Below, one piece after another: positions 1 through 6,377 of a stretch of DNA of 8,180 nucleotides. The translations under genes were made by a program, and so were the position numbers. The DNA is from an uncultured Verrucomicrobiota bacterium (GTDB lineage: Bacteria; Verrucomicrobiota; Verrucomicrobiia; Limisphaerales; SXTU01): the NCBI GenBank assembly GCA_903863315.1, contig CAIPBN010000793.1:1-8180 (forward strand), given 5' to 3'. Each line of letters starts with the position of its first letter. Position 1 is the first letter of the stretch. Below the pieces are notes generated by a model. The model ran no database searches. It was not told where the DNA came from and worked only from the letters and a program-made list of their open reading frames with translations.

Positions 1-1
1 C

Positions 2-667
2 AAGCCGCGCGCCTTCGCCGTGCATTACGCCTGTCATCCCGTCGCGCTCATGGGCGCGGGCGTGGTGTCGCGCGATTACCCCGGTGCGATGGTGGACCAC
101 CTCGAGCGGGAGCTCGGCGCGGACTGCATGGCGATGTTTCTCCAAGGCGCGTCGGGCGACCTCGACCCTTACGACCTCAGCAGCCTGCGCGGCGAGAATC
201 GGTTCAACATCGTGAAGCAGGCGGGCGTCTCGCTGGCCAAGGCGGCGCTCCAACTCGCTTCGGGTTTGAAAGCCCGGACTGCGGGCGCGGAGCCCGGCCT
301 TCAGGTGAAGGAAAGCCTGCTCACCATTCCGCACCGGCACGGCCCGCAGAGCACCGAGGTGGGCTTGCTCACGGTGGTCATCCAGCGCGACCTCGCGCTC
401 GTGGCCATCCCGGGCGAGCCGTTCATCCAGCACCAGCTTGATCTGACGGCGAAGTCGCCCGTCCCGAACGCCTTCATCCTGGGACTTGCCTATCATGGCC
501 GGGGCACGCCGTTCACCGTTTACATTCCCACGGCGCAGGCCGTGAAAGAAGGCGGCTACGGCGCGGCGGAGTGCAGCTTCCTCGCGGCCGATGCCGGGGA
601 GCGAATGGTGAAGGAGTCGCTGGCCCGGATGCGCGAACTGCTGGGTCAACCAGCCGGGGCCAGATAA
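2..667 (+). CDS. Neutral/alkaline ceramidase-family protein, 3' part (5' end off window)
   Basis: The reading frame is open from the left edge (codons start at base 2) and stops with TAA at 665-667. The GTG at base 20 is internal, because coding-like sequence (KPRAFA) precedes it, so the true start lies outside the window. About 221 residues are visible. They match the C-terminal part of the ceramidase N-terminal domain fold (PF04734 type). A HYACHP motif carries a likely zinc His (codon 35-37), followed by a GDLDP loop (codon for the second Asp 164-166), an IPGEPF motif with a likely metal Glu (416-418) and a VYIPT motif with a likely metal Tyr (521-523). In true neutral ceramidases the GDxSP loop carries the nucleophilic Ser; here that position is Asp, so amide cleavage of ceramide is doubtful. 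The protein ends soon after the EGGYG segment, without the C-terminal Ig-like domain of secreted neutral ceramidases. Such short homologs are common in Planctomycetota and Verrucomicrobiota and have no established substrate. Family assignment is firm; function is not. Confidence 0.85.
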   Translation, partial: KPRAFAVHYACHPVALMGAGVVSRDYPGAMVDHLERELGADCMAMFLQGASGDLDPYDLSSLRGENRFNIVKQAGVSLAKAALQLASGLKARTAGAEPGLQVKESLLTIPHRHGPQSTEVGLLTVVIQRDLALVAIPGEPFIQHQLDLTAKSPVPNAFILGLAYHGRGTPFTVYIPTAQAVKEGGYGAAECSFLAADAGERMVKESLARMRELLGQPAGAR

Positions 668-704
668 TCTCGGGAGCAACGCTTCACCCTGCGAGCCGGC
701 GCGG

Positions 705-1478
705 TCAGTTCAACCCCATGGCTGCGGGTTTCAGCAGCATGCCCAGCGGGACTTCCGGCTCGCCGACCGTCATCAGCCGGTCGGTCAAGTCATTGAGCGC
801 CAGACGCGTTTCGTGGAAGCGCTCGGACAGGGTGGCGAACACGTCGCTGAGCTCATACTGGCGGGCCAGCCGATGATCGCTGGCGGCGCGGAAGTTCGCC
901 TGCCCGAGCGATTCGTAATAGCCCAGATCGGGGAAGCCTTTGCGCTCTGCCCGCGCGCGGATGCGTTCGGGGAACACGCCGGACAGGAAGAGCGTGTGGT
1001 TGCCGATGTGGGTGCGGATGAGGAAGCGGGTTTGATCATCCGCTGTTTGCAAGGCGGCGAGCATCTCGAAGAAGTAATTCAACGGCTCCGCCTGCCCGGG
1101 CACATGCAGCCGGGTCCGCTCCGTTTCCGAGAATTGCGCAAGCACCTCGGCCACGTAGTCCGTCACCGCGCGCTCGTCGATGCCTGCGCGCCGCAAGACC
1201 TGCCGCACCAGCACGTAGAAGTAGAGCCGGGCGGAAACCCGCAGGCAGCCACGGTGTTCGAGCAGCGCGCGGAACAGCTTGTCGTCATCGAGAATCAGAT
1301 CCCGGGTGTTCTCGTCGGCCAGCAGGCGCACCAGACAGGCGGCATCGCCAACGGCGCGGCCGAGGGTGGCGACGATGAAATCCACATCCTCGGCGGTGAA
1401 CTGAACCCGGCAATTTGGCTGGATCACTCTCATGCGATGACTGTTGGTTATATCGACGGAACCTGGCGTTGGTTCCAT
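705..1478 (-). CDS. Conserved hypothetical helical protein (257 aa)
   Basis: I do not recognise a named domain. The - strand frame reads as a real protein: alternating hydrophobic and charged helical stretches, aromatic clusters, and no low-complexity bias, unlike the overlapping + strand frame (813-1583). It is predicted soluble, with no signal peptide or membrane span. Visible blocks are a Leu/Asp/Arg-rich helical region at residues 28-110, a middle block around LIRTHIGNHTLFLSG and FPERI, then YYESLGQANFRAAS, and a C-terminal helix ending near the stop. This layout resembles uncharacterised proteins I associate with several environmental bacterial phyla. The ATG at 1476-1478 is chosen because GGAG lies 8 nt upstream (1487-1490 on the + strand). 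An internal Met at residue 16 (1431-1433) is the alternative. It is convergent with the ceramidase-like gene (37-bp gap) and divergent from the redoxin gene, so it is probably monocistronic. The role is unknown. Confidence 0.8.
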   Translation of the reverse strand: MEPTPGSVDITNSHRMRVIQPNCRVQFTAEDVDFIVATLGRAVGDAACLVRLLADENTRDLILDDDKLFRALLEHRGCLRVSARLYFYVLVRQVLRRAGIDERAVTDYVAEVLAQFSETERTRLHVPGQAEPLNYFFEMLAALQTADDQTRFLIRTHIGNHTLFLSGVFPERIRARAERKGFPDLGYYESLGQANFRAASDHRLARQYELSDVFATLSERFHETRLALNDLTDRLMTVGEPEVPLGMLLKPAAMGLN

Positions 1479-1486
1479 ACCCAGTT

Positions 1487-1490
1487 CTCC
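1487..1490 (-). promoter_or_regulatory. Shine-Dalgarno site (GGAG) of the hypothetical gene
   Basis: On the - strand GGAG (within GGAGAA) ends 8 nt before the ATG at 1478. It is one of only two clear Shine-Dalgarno matches among the six starts seen here, and it favours the 257-residue start over the internal Met16. Confidence 0.5.
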
Positions 1491-1512
1491 GTAGCAGCTT
1501 TGGTTCCAGTCC

Positions 1513-1530
1513 CTGAAGCGGTGGCTTCAG
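1513..1530. repeat. Perfect inverted repeat in the divergent spacer, possible operator
   Basis: CTGAAGC and GCTTCAG flank a 4-base GGTG centre. The two 7-base arms are perfectly complementary, and their centres are 11 bases apart, about one helical turn, as expected for a dimeric DNA-binding protein. It lies 34 bases before the start of the - strand hypothetical gene and 59 bases before the redoxin start, so it could affect either gene. It could also form a short RNA hairpin. No T-tract follows on either strand, so it is not a classical terminator. The regulatory role is inferred. Confidence 0.35.
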
Positions 1531-1589
1531 ACCCGTGCAGTGACAGGCGCGCGTTGCGTTTTTCTCAGCGTGGGCAAAAATGAACCGTT

Positions 1590-2141
1590 GTGAAACATAT
1601 CCACCTTGTCTGGCTGGGGCTGGTCACCTTGATCTGCCCGGCCGTGGTGAGCGCGGTGGATCCGCTCATCGGCCGGCCCGCCCCGGAATGGCAGCTCACG
1701 AACTGGCTCAACTCCTCCCCGCTGGCACTCAAAGACCTGCGCGGCCAGGTGGTGCTGGTGCGGTGGTGGACCGCGCCGCAGTGCGAGTTTTGCCGGGTGA
1801 CGGCTCCGGCCCTGAACGAGTTTCACGCCGACTTTGCGGCCAAGGGGCTGCGCGTAATCGGCATCTACCATCACAAGCTGCCCACGCCGCTGGAGCCAGC
1901 GCACGTGGCCGGGCAGGCGGCTGAGTTGGGGTTCAAGTTTCCGGTGGCGGTGGATCCTGGCTGGCGCACGTTGCGGCGTTGGTGGCTCGACGGGCACGAG
2001 CGGGATTTCACCAGTGTCAGCTTCCTGCTCGATCGGCGCGGTGTCATCCGCCACCTCCACCCGGGCGGCCAGTATGTGAAGGGCGATGCGGACCACGCCG
2101 CGCTGAAGGCGAAGATCGTGGAACTGCTCGCGGAGAAGTGA
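1590..2141 (+). CDS. Exported thioredoxin-fold redoxin (TlpA/AhpC-TSA-like)
   Basis: This is a probable periplasmic thiol-disulfide oxidoreductase of the thioredoxin-like/redoxin superfamily, 183 residues. The N-terminus has a short basic-polar start, a hydrophobic core (residues 6-20) and a VSA signal-peptidase site, with cleavage after residue 22. Cys16 is not in a proper lipobox. The mature domain opens with the IGRPAPEW motif usual before this fold. The active site is QCEFC (Cys65 and Cys68) after a WWTAP strand end. The FLLDRRG strand (145-151) corresponds to the F-L-I-D-x-x-G block of TlpA and peroxiredoxins, but the residue where thioredoxins carry the cis-proline is Ser or Val here (TSVS, 141-144). 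That is closer to peroxiredoxin-like members. The start is GTG at 1590, chosen because it gives the signal peptide directly; no Shine-Dalgarno is visible. The ABC ATPase gene follows 61 bp downstream on the same strand. The physiological partner is unknown. Confidence 0.85.
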   Translation: MKHIHLVWLGLVTLICPAVVSAVDPLIGRPAPEWQLTNWLNSSPLALKDLRGQVVLVRWWTAPQCEFCRVTAPALNEFHADFAAKGLRVIGIYHHKLPTPLEPAHVAGQAAELGFKFPVAVDPGWRTLRRWWLDGHERDFTSVSFLLDRRGVIRHLHPGGQYVKGDADHAALKAKIVELLAEK

Positions 2142-2202
2142 GCCGCCGCACCGTTGGCTTGCGTCACGGCGTCGGGCGCGCTTGAATCTCGGACCACGCG
2201 CC

Positions 2203-3702
2203 ATGCCCTACCTGACCTTCAGCCATATCACCAAGCGCTTCCCGGGCGTGCTCGCGCTGGATGACGTGAGCTTCACGGTCGAGCGCGGCGAGTGCCACGC
2301 GCTCATGGGCGAGAACGGCGCGGGCAAGAGCACCCTGGGCAAAATCCTCGCCGGGGTGCATCTGGCCGATGGCGGGGAAATCCGGGTGGACGGAGACGTC
2401 ATCCAGCCCACGGACCCGAATAGCGCGCGGCAACTGGGCATCGCGATGGTGCATCAGGAGCTGGCGTTTTGTCCCAACCTCACCATCGCTGAAAACCTTT
2501 GCCTCGGTGACTTGCCGAAGCGTTTTGGCGTGGTGAGTCGGGTCAAGATGCGGGAGCAGGCGCGCGCGATGCTCAAGGAGATCGAGTGTGACCTCGACGT
2601 GGACGTGCCCATCAGCCGGCTCAGCACCGCGCAGGAGCAGCTCGTGCAGATCGCGGGCGCGGTCGGCACCGGGGCCCGCATCATCGTGATGGATGAGCCC
2701 ACCAGCTCCCTGTCCGTGGCCGAGAGCGAGCATCTCTTCAAGCTGCTGGGCCAGCTCAAGCAGCGGGAGATCACCGTCATCTACGTGTCCCATCGCATGG
2801 AGGAGATCTTCAAGCTGTGCGACACCATCACCGTGCTGCGGGATGGCAGGCATGTGGCGACCGAGCGGATCGCCCGCACCAACCACGACCGTGTGGTCCA
2901 CCAGATGGTGGGCCGCGAGGTGGAGTTCAAGACGCCTCATCACGTGGCGCTCGAATTGGGCGGACCGGTGCTCCAGGTCGAGAAGCTGACTTCGCCGGGC
3001 AAGTTCAAGGACGTCACCTTCACCATTCGCAGCGGCGAGGTGGTCGGTCTGGCGGGTCTGGTGGGGGCCGGCCGTTCGGAGATTGCGCAGGCGATCTTCG
3101 GTCTCGACCCGCGCGTGACGGGAGAGGTGAGTGTCTGCGGGGAGCCGGTCCCACTGCGTTCCGTGCCGCAGATGATGGCGGCCGGGGTCGGGATGCTGCC
3201 CGAGGATCGCAAGCGGCAGGGCCTGGTGCTCTCGATGAACTGCCGGGAAAACGCCTCCCTCGCCGCCTTGGACCGGATGGCCTGGCCGCTGGGTGTCATC
3301 AAGCGCAGCGATGAACGGGCCATCACCCACAACTTCCTCACGCGGCTCAAGACCCGGATGGTGAGTGGCGAGTCGCCGGTGGCCACGCTCAGCGGCGGCA
3401 ACCAGCAGAAGGTGGCGCTGGCCAAGTGGCTGGCCCGCGATTGCCGGGTGCTCATGGTGGACGAGCCGACCCGCGGCGTGGACGTCGGGGCCAAGGCCGA
3501 GATCCATGGCATCCTCGATGAGCTGGCGCGGGCGAAGATGGGCATGCTGGTCATTTCCTCCGAGCTGCCGGAGCTCATCAACCTCTGCCGCCGCATCCTC
3601 GTGGTGCGTAACGGCCGCCTGGTCGGCGAGCTGGAGCGGGACCAGTTTTCCCAAACCGTCCTGCTCCGGATGATGGCCGGGGTCACGGTTCCCACGACCT
3701 AG
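2203..3702 (+). CDS. Sugar ABC transporter double-ATPase subunit (RbsA/MglA/XylG type)
   Basis: This is a cytoplasmic ATPase that energises uptake of a monosaccharide or similar small molecule (CUT2 family, two fused nucleotide-binding domains). With ATG 2203 it has 499 residues, the usual length of about 500. Domain 1 has Walker A GENGAGKST (36-44), Q-loop VHQEL (83-87), an LSTAQ signature (140-144), Walker B with MDEPTSSL (163-170) and switch His197. Domain 2 has the degenerate Walker A GLVGAGRSE (285-293), PEDRKRQGL (333-341), LSGGNQQK (396-403) and VDEPTRGVD (419-427). The degenerate second site is normal for this family, in which domain 1 hydrolyses ATP. A TTG at 2182 would add seven residues; ATG 2203 is preferred because it puts the first beta strand (YLTFSHITKRF) at the N-terminus. 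No Shine-Dalgarno is visible. No permease or periplasmic binding protein gene is adjacent, so the substrate cannot be named and partners must be encoded elsewhere. Confidence 0.95.
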   Translation: MPYLTFSHITKRFPGVLALDDVSFTVERGECHALMGENGAGKSTLGKILAGVHLADGGEIRVDGDVIQPTDPNSARQLGIAMVHQELAFCPNLTIAENLCLGDLPKRFGVVSRVKMREQARAMLKEIECDLDVDVPISRLSTAQEQLVQIAGAVGTGARIIVMDEPTSSLSVAESEHLFKLLGQLKQREITVIYVSHRMEEIFKLCDTITVLRDGRHVATERIARTNHDRVVHQMVGREVEFKTPHHVALELGGPVLQVEKLTSPGKFKDVTFTIRSGEVVGLAGLVGAGRSEIAQAIFGLDPRVTGEVSVCGEPVPLRSVPQMMAAGVGMLPEDRKRQGLVLSMNCRENASLAALDRMAWPLGVIKRSDERAITHNFLTRLKTRMVSGESPVATLSGGNQQKVALAKWLARDCRVLMVDEPTRGVDVGAKAEIHGILDELARAKMGMLVISSELPELINLCRRILVVRNGRLVGELERDQFSQTVLLRMMAGVTVPTT

Positions 3703-3765
3703 AGGATCCCGCCTTCGGGCAATCGCAGCTTGCGGCTGGGCTGGCTTGTTCCTTAGCCTTCCGGC

Positions 3766-5223
3766 ATGGCCAAAGTGATGCTGGTGGAAGATGACCTGCT
3801 CACGATTCAGATCGTGAGCGAAATCCTCCGCGCCGAGGGCCACGAGGTGGTTCCCTTCAACGATGGCACCTCGGCCTTGGACGCCATGGAAAGCCTGGCC
3901 CCGGAGATTGTGATCACCGATCTCAACCTCGGCCGGACCGGGCCCAATGGCATGGATGTGCTCAAGCGCGCGCGAGCCCTGACCCCGCCCGCCATCGTGC
4001 TGGTCATCACGGGCTTTGGCTCGTTCGAGATCGCCGTGGAGGCCACCAAGCTCGGGGCCTTGGACTACCTCCAGAAGCCCTTCAAGGCCGTCGAGCTGCG
4101 GCTCAAGCTGTGGAAGGCGCTCTCCCACAGCGCCGTCGTCTCCGAGAACGCCTTCCTGCGCAAGGAGCTGAAAAAGAAATACCAGCTCAACCACATCGTC
4201 GGCAGTTCGGCCATCATGCAGCAGGTGTTCCGCATGGTGGAGCGCGTGGCGGACACCGAAAGCACCGTCCTCCTGCGCGGCGAGAGCGGCACGGGCAAGG
4301 AGCTCATCGCCAAGGCCCTGCATTTCAACAGCCGGCGCGGCGCGGCGCCCTTTGTGCCGATCAATTGCAGCGCGCTGCCCGAGCATCTGCTGGAGTCCGA
4401 GCTGTTCGGCCACCGCAAGGGCGCCTTCACCGGGGCCATCGCGGACAAGAAGGGCCTGTTCCAGGAGGCCGAGGGCGGCACGATCTTCCTGGATGAAATC
4501 GGCTCCATGTCCGGCGTGCTGCAAAGCCGGCTGCTGCGCGTCCTGCAGGAGCGCGAGGTCCGGGCGGTGGGCGACAACGTGTCCGTCTATGTGAACGTGC
4601 GGGTCATCGCCGCGACCAACGAGCCGCTGGAGAAGCGCATCAAGGAGGGCGGGTTCCGCGAGGATCTTTACTACCGGCTCAACGTCATCTCCATCCAGAT
4701 GCCCGCGCTGCGGGAGCGCCGGGACGACCTGCCCCTGCTCGTCGCGCACTTCCTCCGCGTCAAGGCCGCCGACCGCCAACTGCCGCCTTTCAGCATCAGC
4801 CGCCGCGCCCTGGAGGCGCTGCAGGCACACGACTGGCCGGGCAATGTGCGGGAGCTGGAGAACGCCATCGAGCGGGCCAGCGCGTTGTGCGAGCGCGGGT
4901 TCATCCAACTGGCCGATCTGCCGCCGAACCTTCTGTCCTTGGGCCCTGCCTCTGCCTCCGACACGGAAGCGGCGCTGGCCCCGACCGGGGACACGACCGT
5001 GCTGACTCAGGGGTCCGCCATCGCTTCGGGCGTGGCTACGGGTGCGCCCGCTTCAGGCGGGTTCAACCCGCCCGTCGGTCCGCTCAAGGACTTCCTGCGA
5101 GATCAGGAGGCCGCCTTCATCCAGAAGGCCATCGCGCAAGCCGGCGGAGACAAGGAGCAGGCGGCCAAGACTTTGGGCGTCAGCCTCGCCACGCTTTACC
5201 GCAAGCTCGCGGAGGGCGAATGA
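3766..5223 (+). CDS. NtrC-family sigma-54-dependent response regulator
   Basis: This is a phosphorylation-controlled enhancer-binding protein that remodels sigma-54 RNA polymerase, 485 residues. Receiver domain (about 1-118): acidic pair Asp9-Asp10, phospho-acceptor Asp52, Thr82, and Lys104 followed by Pro. The loop after Asp52 (LNLGRTGPNGMD) is about two residues longer than the usual DLxMPxMDG form and lacks its Pro. AAA+ domain (about 143-390): Walker A GESGTGKE (172-179), sigma-54 contact loop GAFTGA (219-224), Walker B GGTIFLDEIG (237-246), arginine-finger region FREDLYYRLN (297-306) and WPGNVRELEN (357-366). A Ser/Ala/Thr/Gly-rich linker (393-438) precedes a Fis-type helix-turn-helix (about 459-482). 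ATG 3766 starts directly at the first receiver strand; no Shine-Dalgarno is seen. The stop overlaps the metallophosphoesterase start (ATGA). No histidine kinase gene is nearby, and no good -24/-12 site was found in the window, so its targets are probably elsewhere. Confidence 0.97.
   Translation: MAKVMLVEDDLLTIQIVSEILRAEGHEVVPFNDGTSALDAMESLAPEIVITDLNLGRTGPNGMDVLKRARALTPPAIVLVITGFGSFEIAVEATKLGALDYLQKPFKAVELRLKLWKALSHSAVVSENAFLRKELKKKYQLNHIVGSSAIMQQVFRMVERVADTESTVLLRGESGTGKELIAKALHFNSRRGAAPFVPINCSALPEHLLESELFGHRKGAFTGAIADKKGLFQEAEGGTIFLDEIGSMSGVLQSRLLRVLQEREVRAVGDNVSVYVNVRVIAATNEPLEKRIKEGGFREDLYYRLNVISIQMPALRERRDDLPLLVAHFLRVKAADRQLPPFSISRRALEALQAHDWPGNVRELENAIERASALCERGFIQLADLPPNLLSLGPASASDTEAALAPTGDTTVLTQGSAIASGVATGAPASGGFNPPVGPLKDFLRDQEAAFIQKAIAQAGGDKEQAAKTLGVSLATLYRKLAEGE
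5047..5072. repeat. Two overlapping palindromes in the regulator's linker coding region
   Basis: Bases 5056-5072 are a perfect inverted repeat with 8-base arms around a single C (GGCGGGTT, C, AACCCGCC). Bases 5047-5061 form a second hairpin, CCCGC / GCGGG with a 5-base loop, which shares the GCGGG arm with the first, so only one can form at a time. They encode linker residues from about 428 to 436 (including GGFNPP), where sequence constraint is low. They could be an RNA structure ahead of the coupled downstream gene, a small dispersed repeat that settled in a tolerant linker, or chance in GC-rich DNA. Confidence 0.35.
5211..5223 (+). promoter_or_regulatory. Shine-Dalgarno plus ATGA stop-start overlap (translational coupling)
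   Basis: GGAGG at 5211-5215 lies 4 bases before ATG 5220-5222, and TGA 5221-5223 ends the response regulator. This 4-base overlap with its own Shine-Dalgarno is the classic arrangement for ribosome re-initiation. It decides the start of the metallophosphoesterase, whose frame stays open upstream to about 4887 inside the regulator gene. Confidence 0.75.
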
Positions 5224-6290
5224 AGTCCCGCGTGATTCACATGCTGGTGATCAGCTTCCCATTCTGGCGGCGTGCCCTGGTCGTGGCGTGGCTGGGGCTT
5301 GGGTTGGGGATGATTGCCCCCGCGCAGGCGGAAGCGCCCACGCCCATCCCCGGAGGTTTCACCCTAGCTGTGCTGCCCGACACGCAGATCTACACGTGGA
5401 AACATCCGGACACCTACCCGGCGCAGACCAAGTGGATCGCAGATAACGTCCAGCGCTACAACATCCCCTACGTGCTCCACGTCGGTGACATCACCCAGCA
5501 CAACACCAACCACCAGTGGGAAATCGCCGCCCGGGCTCACGCGCTGCTGGACGCGAAAGTCCCCTGTGCCATCACCACCGGCAACCACGACCTGGGTCCC
5601 GAGGGCAAGGCGGCCACCCGTGAGACAGCGTTCGCCAAGTTCTTTCCCCTGGCCGCGTTCCAGAAATGGCCGACGTTCGGTGGCATCTACGACCAGGAGG
5701 CCGACCGCACGGACAACAGCTTTCATCGGTTCGAGGCCGGAGGGCGCAAGTGGCTCATCCTCGCGCTGGAATTTGGTCCGCGCGACGACGTGCTGCGCTG
5801 GGCCAATGAGGTGGTTGCCCGGCATCCCGATCGTTCGGTCATCCTCGTCACTCATGCTTATCTGCGGCCGGACAACATGCGTTTCAACCGCCACGCCTTC
5901 ATCAAGGTCAAGGATCTGAAGGTGGACATGGGCATGGATCGCTACGGCCTGTCCAAGGCGGCCGGCGGCTACAACGACGGCGAGGACGTCTGGCAGAAAC
6001 TGGTCTCGCAGCATGCGAACTTCGCCCTCGTGGTGAGCGGTCACGTTTGCTACACGGGCCGGCTCGACAGCGCAGGCAAGCATGGCAACAACGTCCATCA
6101 GATGGTCGTGGACTATCAGAACGGGAAGGATGGCGGCCAGGGCTACCTGCGCCTGCTCCAGTTCCATCCGGAGGGGCGCAAGGTTTCCGTGGTGGATTAC
6201 TCTCCGTTGCTGGACGAGGTGAGTGACAAGAAGGGAACCACCTACGAGTTCACCATCGCGCCGCCGCCCGCCGCCGCCGGCAAGCCGTGA
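5220..6290 (+). CDS. Exported calcineurin-like metallophosphoesterase
   Basis: This is a probable periplasmic or cell-surface phosphoesterase with a binuclear metal centre (PF00149 type), 356 residues. The signal peptide has an arginine pair (17-18), a hydrophobic core (19-33) and an AQA cleavage site after residue 37. Metal-site motifs appear in order: LPDTQ (52-56, Asp54 and Gln56), VGDIT (88-92, Asp90), GNHD (121-124, Asn122 and His123), THAY (211-214, His212) and SGHV (273-276, His275). Motif I reads D-x-Q instead of the usual D-x-H, as I recall for many exported homologs in Planctomycetota and Verrucomicrobiota. The C-terminus is a Pro/Ala-rich tail. The start at ATG 5220 is supported by GGAGG and by the ATGA overlap with the regulator gene; Met8 is an alternative. 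The substrate cannot be told from sequence: phosphodiesters, phosphomonoesters or nucleotides are all possible. Co-translation with a sigma-54 regulator suggests shared expression, not necessarily regulation of this gene. Confidence 0.92.
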   Translation: MKSRVIHMLVISFPFWRRALVVAWLGLGLGMIAPAQAEAPTPIPGGFTLAVLPDTQIYTWKHPDTYPAQTKWIADNVQRYNIPYVLHVGDITQHNTNHQWEIAARAHALLDAKVPCAITTGNHDLGPEGKAATRETAFAKFFPLAAFQKWPTFGGIYDQEADRTDNSFHRFEAGGRKWLILALEFGPRDDVLRWANEVVARHPDRSVILVTHAYLRPDNMRFNRHAFIKVKDLKVDMGMDRYGLSKAAGGYNDGEDVWQKLVSQHANFALVVSGHVCYTGRLDSAGKHGNNVHQMVVDYQNGKDGGQGYLRLLQFHPEGRKVSVVDYSPLLDEVSDKKGTTYEFTIAPPPAAAGKP

Positions 6291-6320
6291 GTGACGCCGC
6301 CGCCGCGCGGGAAAGATTCG

Positions 6321-6348
6321 TTGACGACCGGCGCGGCATGGTTTGAAT
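6321..6348 (+). promoter_or_regulatory. Candidate sigma-70-like promoter for the isomerase pair
   Basis: TTGACG (6321-6326, five of six to the -35 consensus) is followed after 16 bases by TTGAAT (6343-6348, four of six to the -10 consensus). Transcription would begin near 6355, about 23 bases before ATG 6378. It lies in the 87-bp gap after the metallophosphoesterase and marks the isomerase pair as a possible separate transcription unit. It also argues against the upstream in-frame GTG at 6291, which would lie before this promoter. Confidence 0.35.
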
Positions 6349-6377
6349 TGCCCTGCGCTAACCAACCTCTCCAAGCC

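Noticed and set aside
813..1583. 256-codon + strand open frame opposite the hypothetical gene
   Set aside because: Its composition (Gly/Gln/Glu/His-rich, no secondary-structure pattern) is that of a shadow; the - strand frame has normal protein texture and a Shine-Dalgarno.
2159..2187. TTGCGT-N17-TTGAAT as a promoter for the ABC ATPase gene
   Set aside because: The -35 matches only three of six bases and the leader would be about 9 bases. It is too weak to annotate, though the -10 hexamer equals the one at 6343-6348.
3708..3738. Small hairpins after the ABC ATPase gene, including GCC-TTCG-GGC, as a terminator
   Set aside because: The stems are only 3-4 bp and no T-tract follows, so termination cannot be supported.
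3742..3757. Possible -24/-12 sigma-54 promoter before the response regulator
   Set aside because: TGGC and the downstream GC are one base too far apart, TTGC is imperfect, and the implied start point would fall inside the coding region.
2164..4908. Very long open frame (914 codons) on the - strand across the ABC ATPase and regulator genes
   Set aside because: It lies antisense to two unmistakable genes, is rich in His/Gln/Leu/Arg/Asp without any motif, and is the expected by-product of high-GC third codon positions.
6291..6377. N-terminal extension of isomerase paralog 1 from GTG 6291
   Set aside because: The extra residues are not conserved-looking, would precede the Tat signal, and overlap a candidate promoter. 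ATG 6378 puts the twin-arginine motif at the N-terminus.
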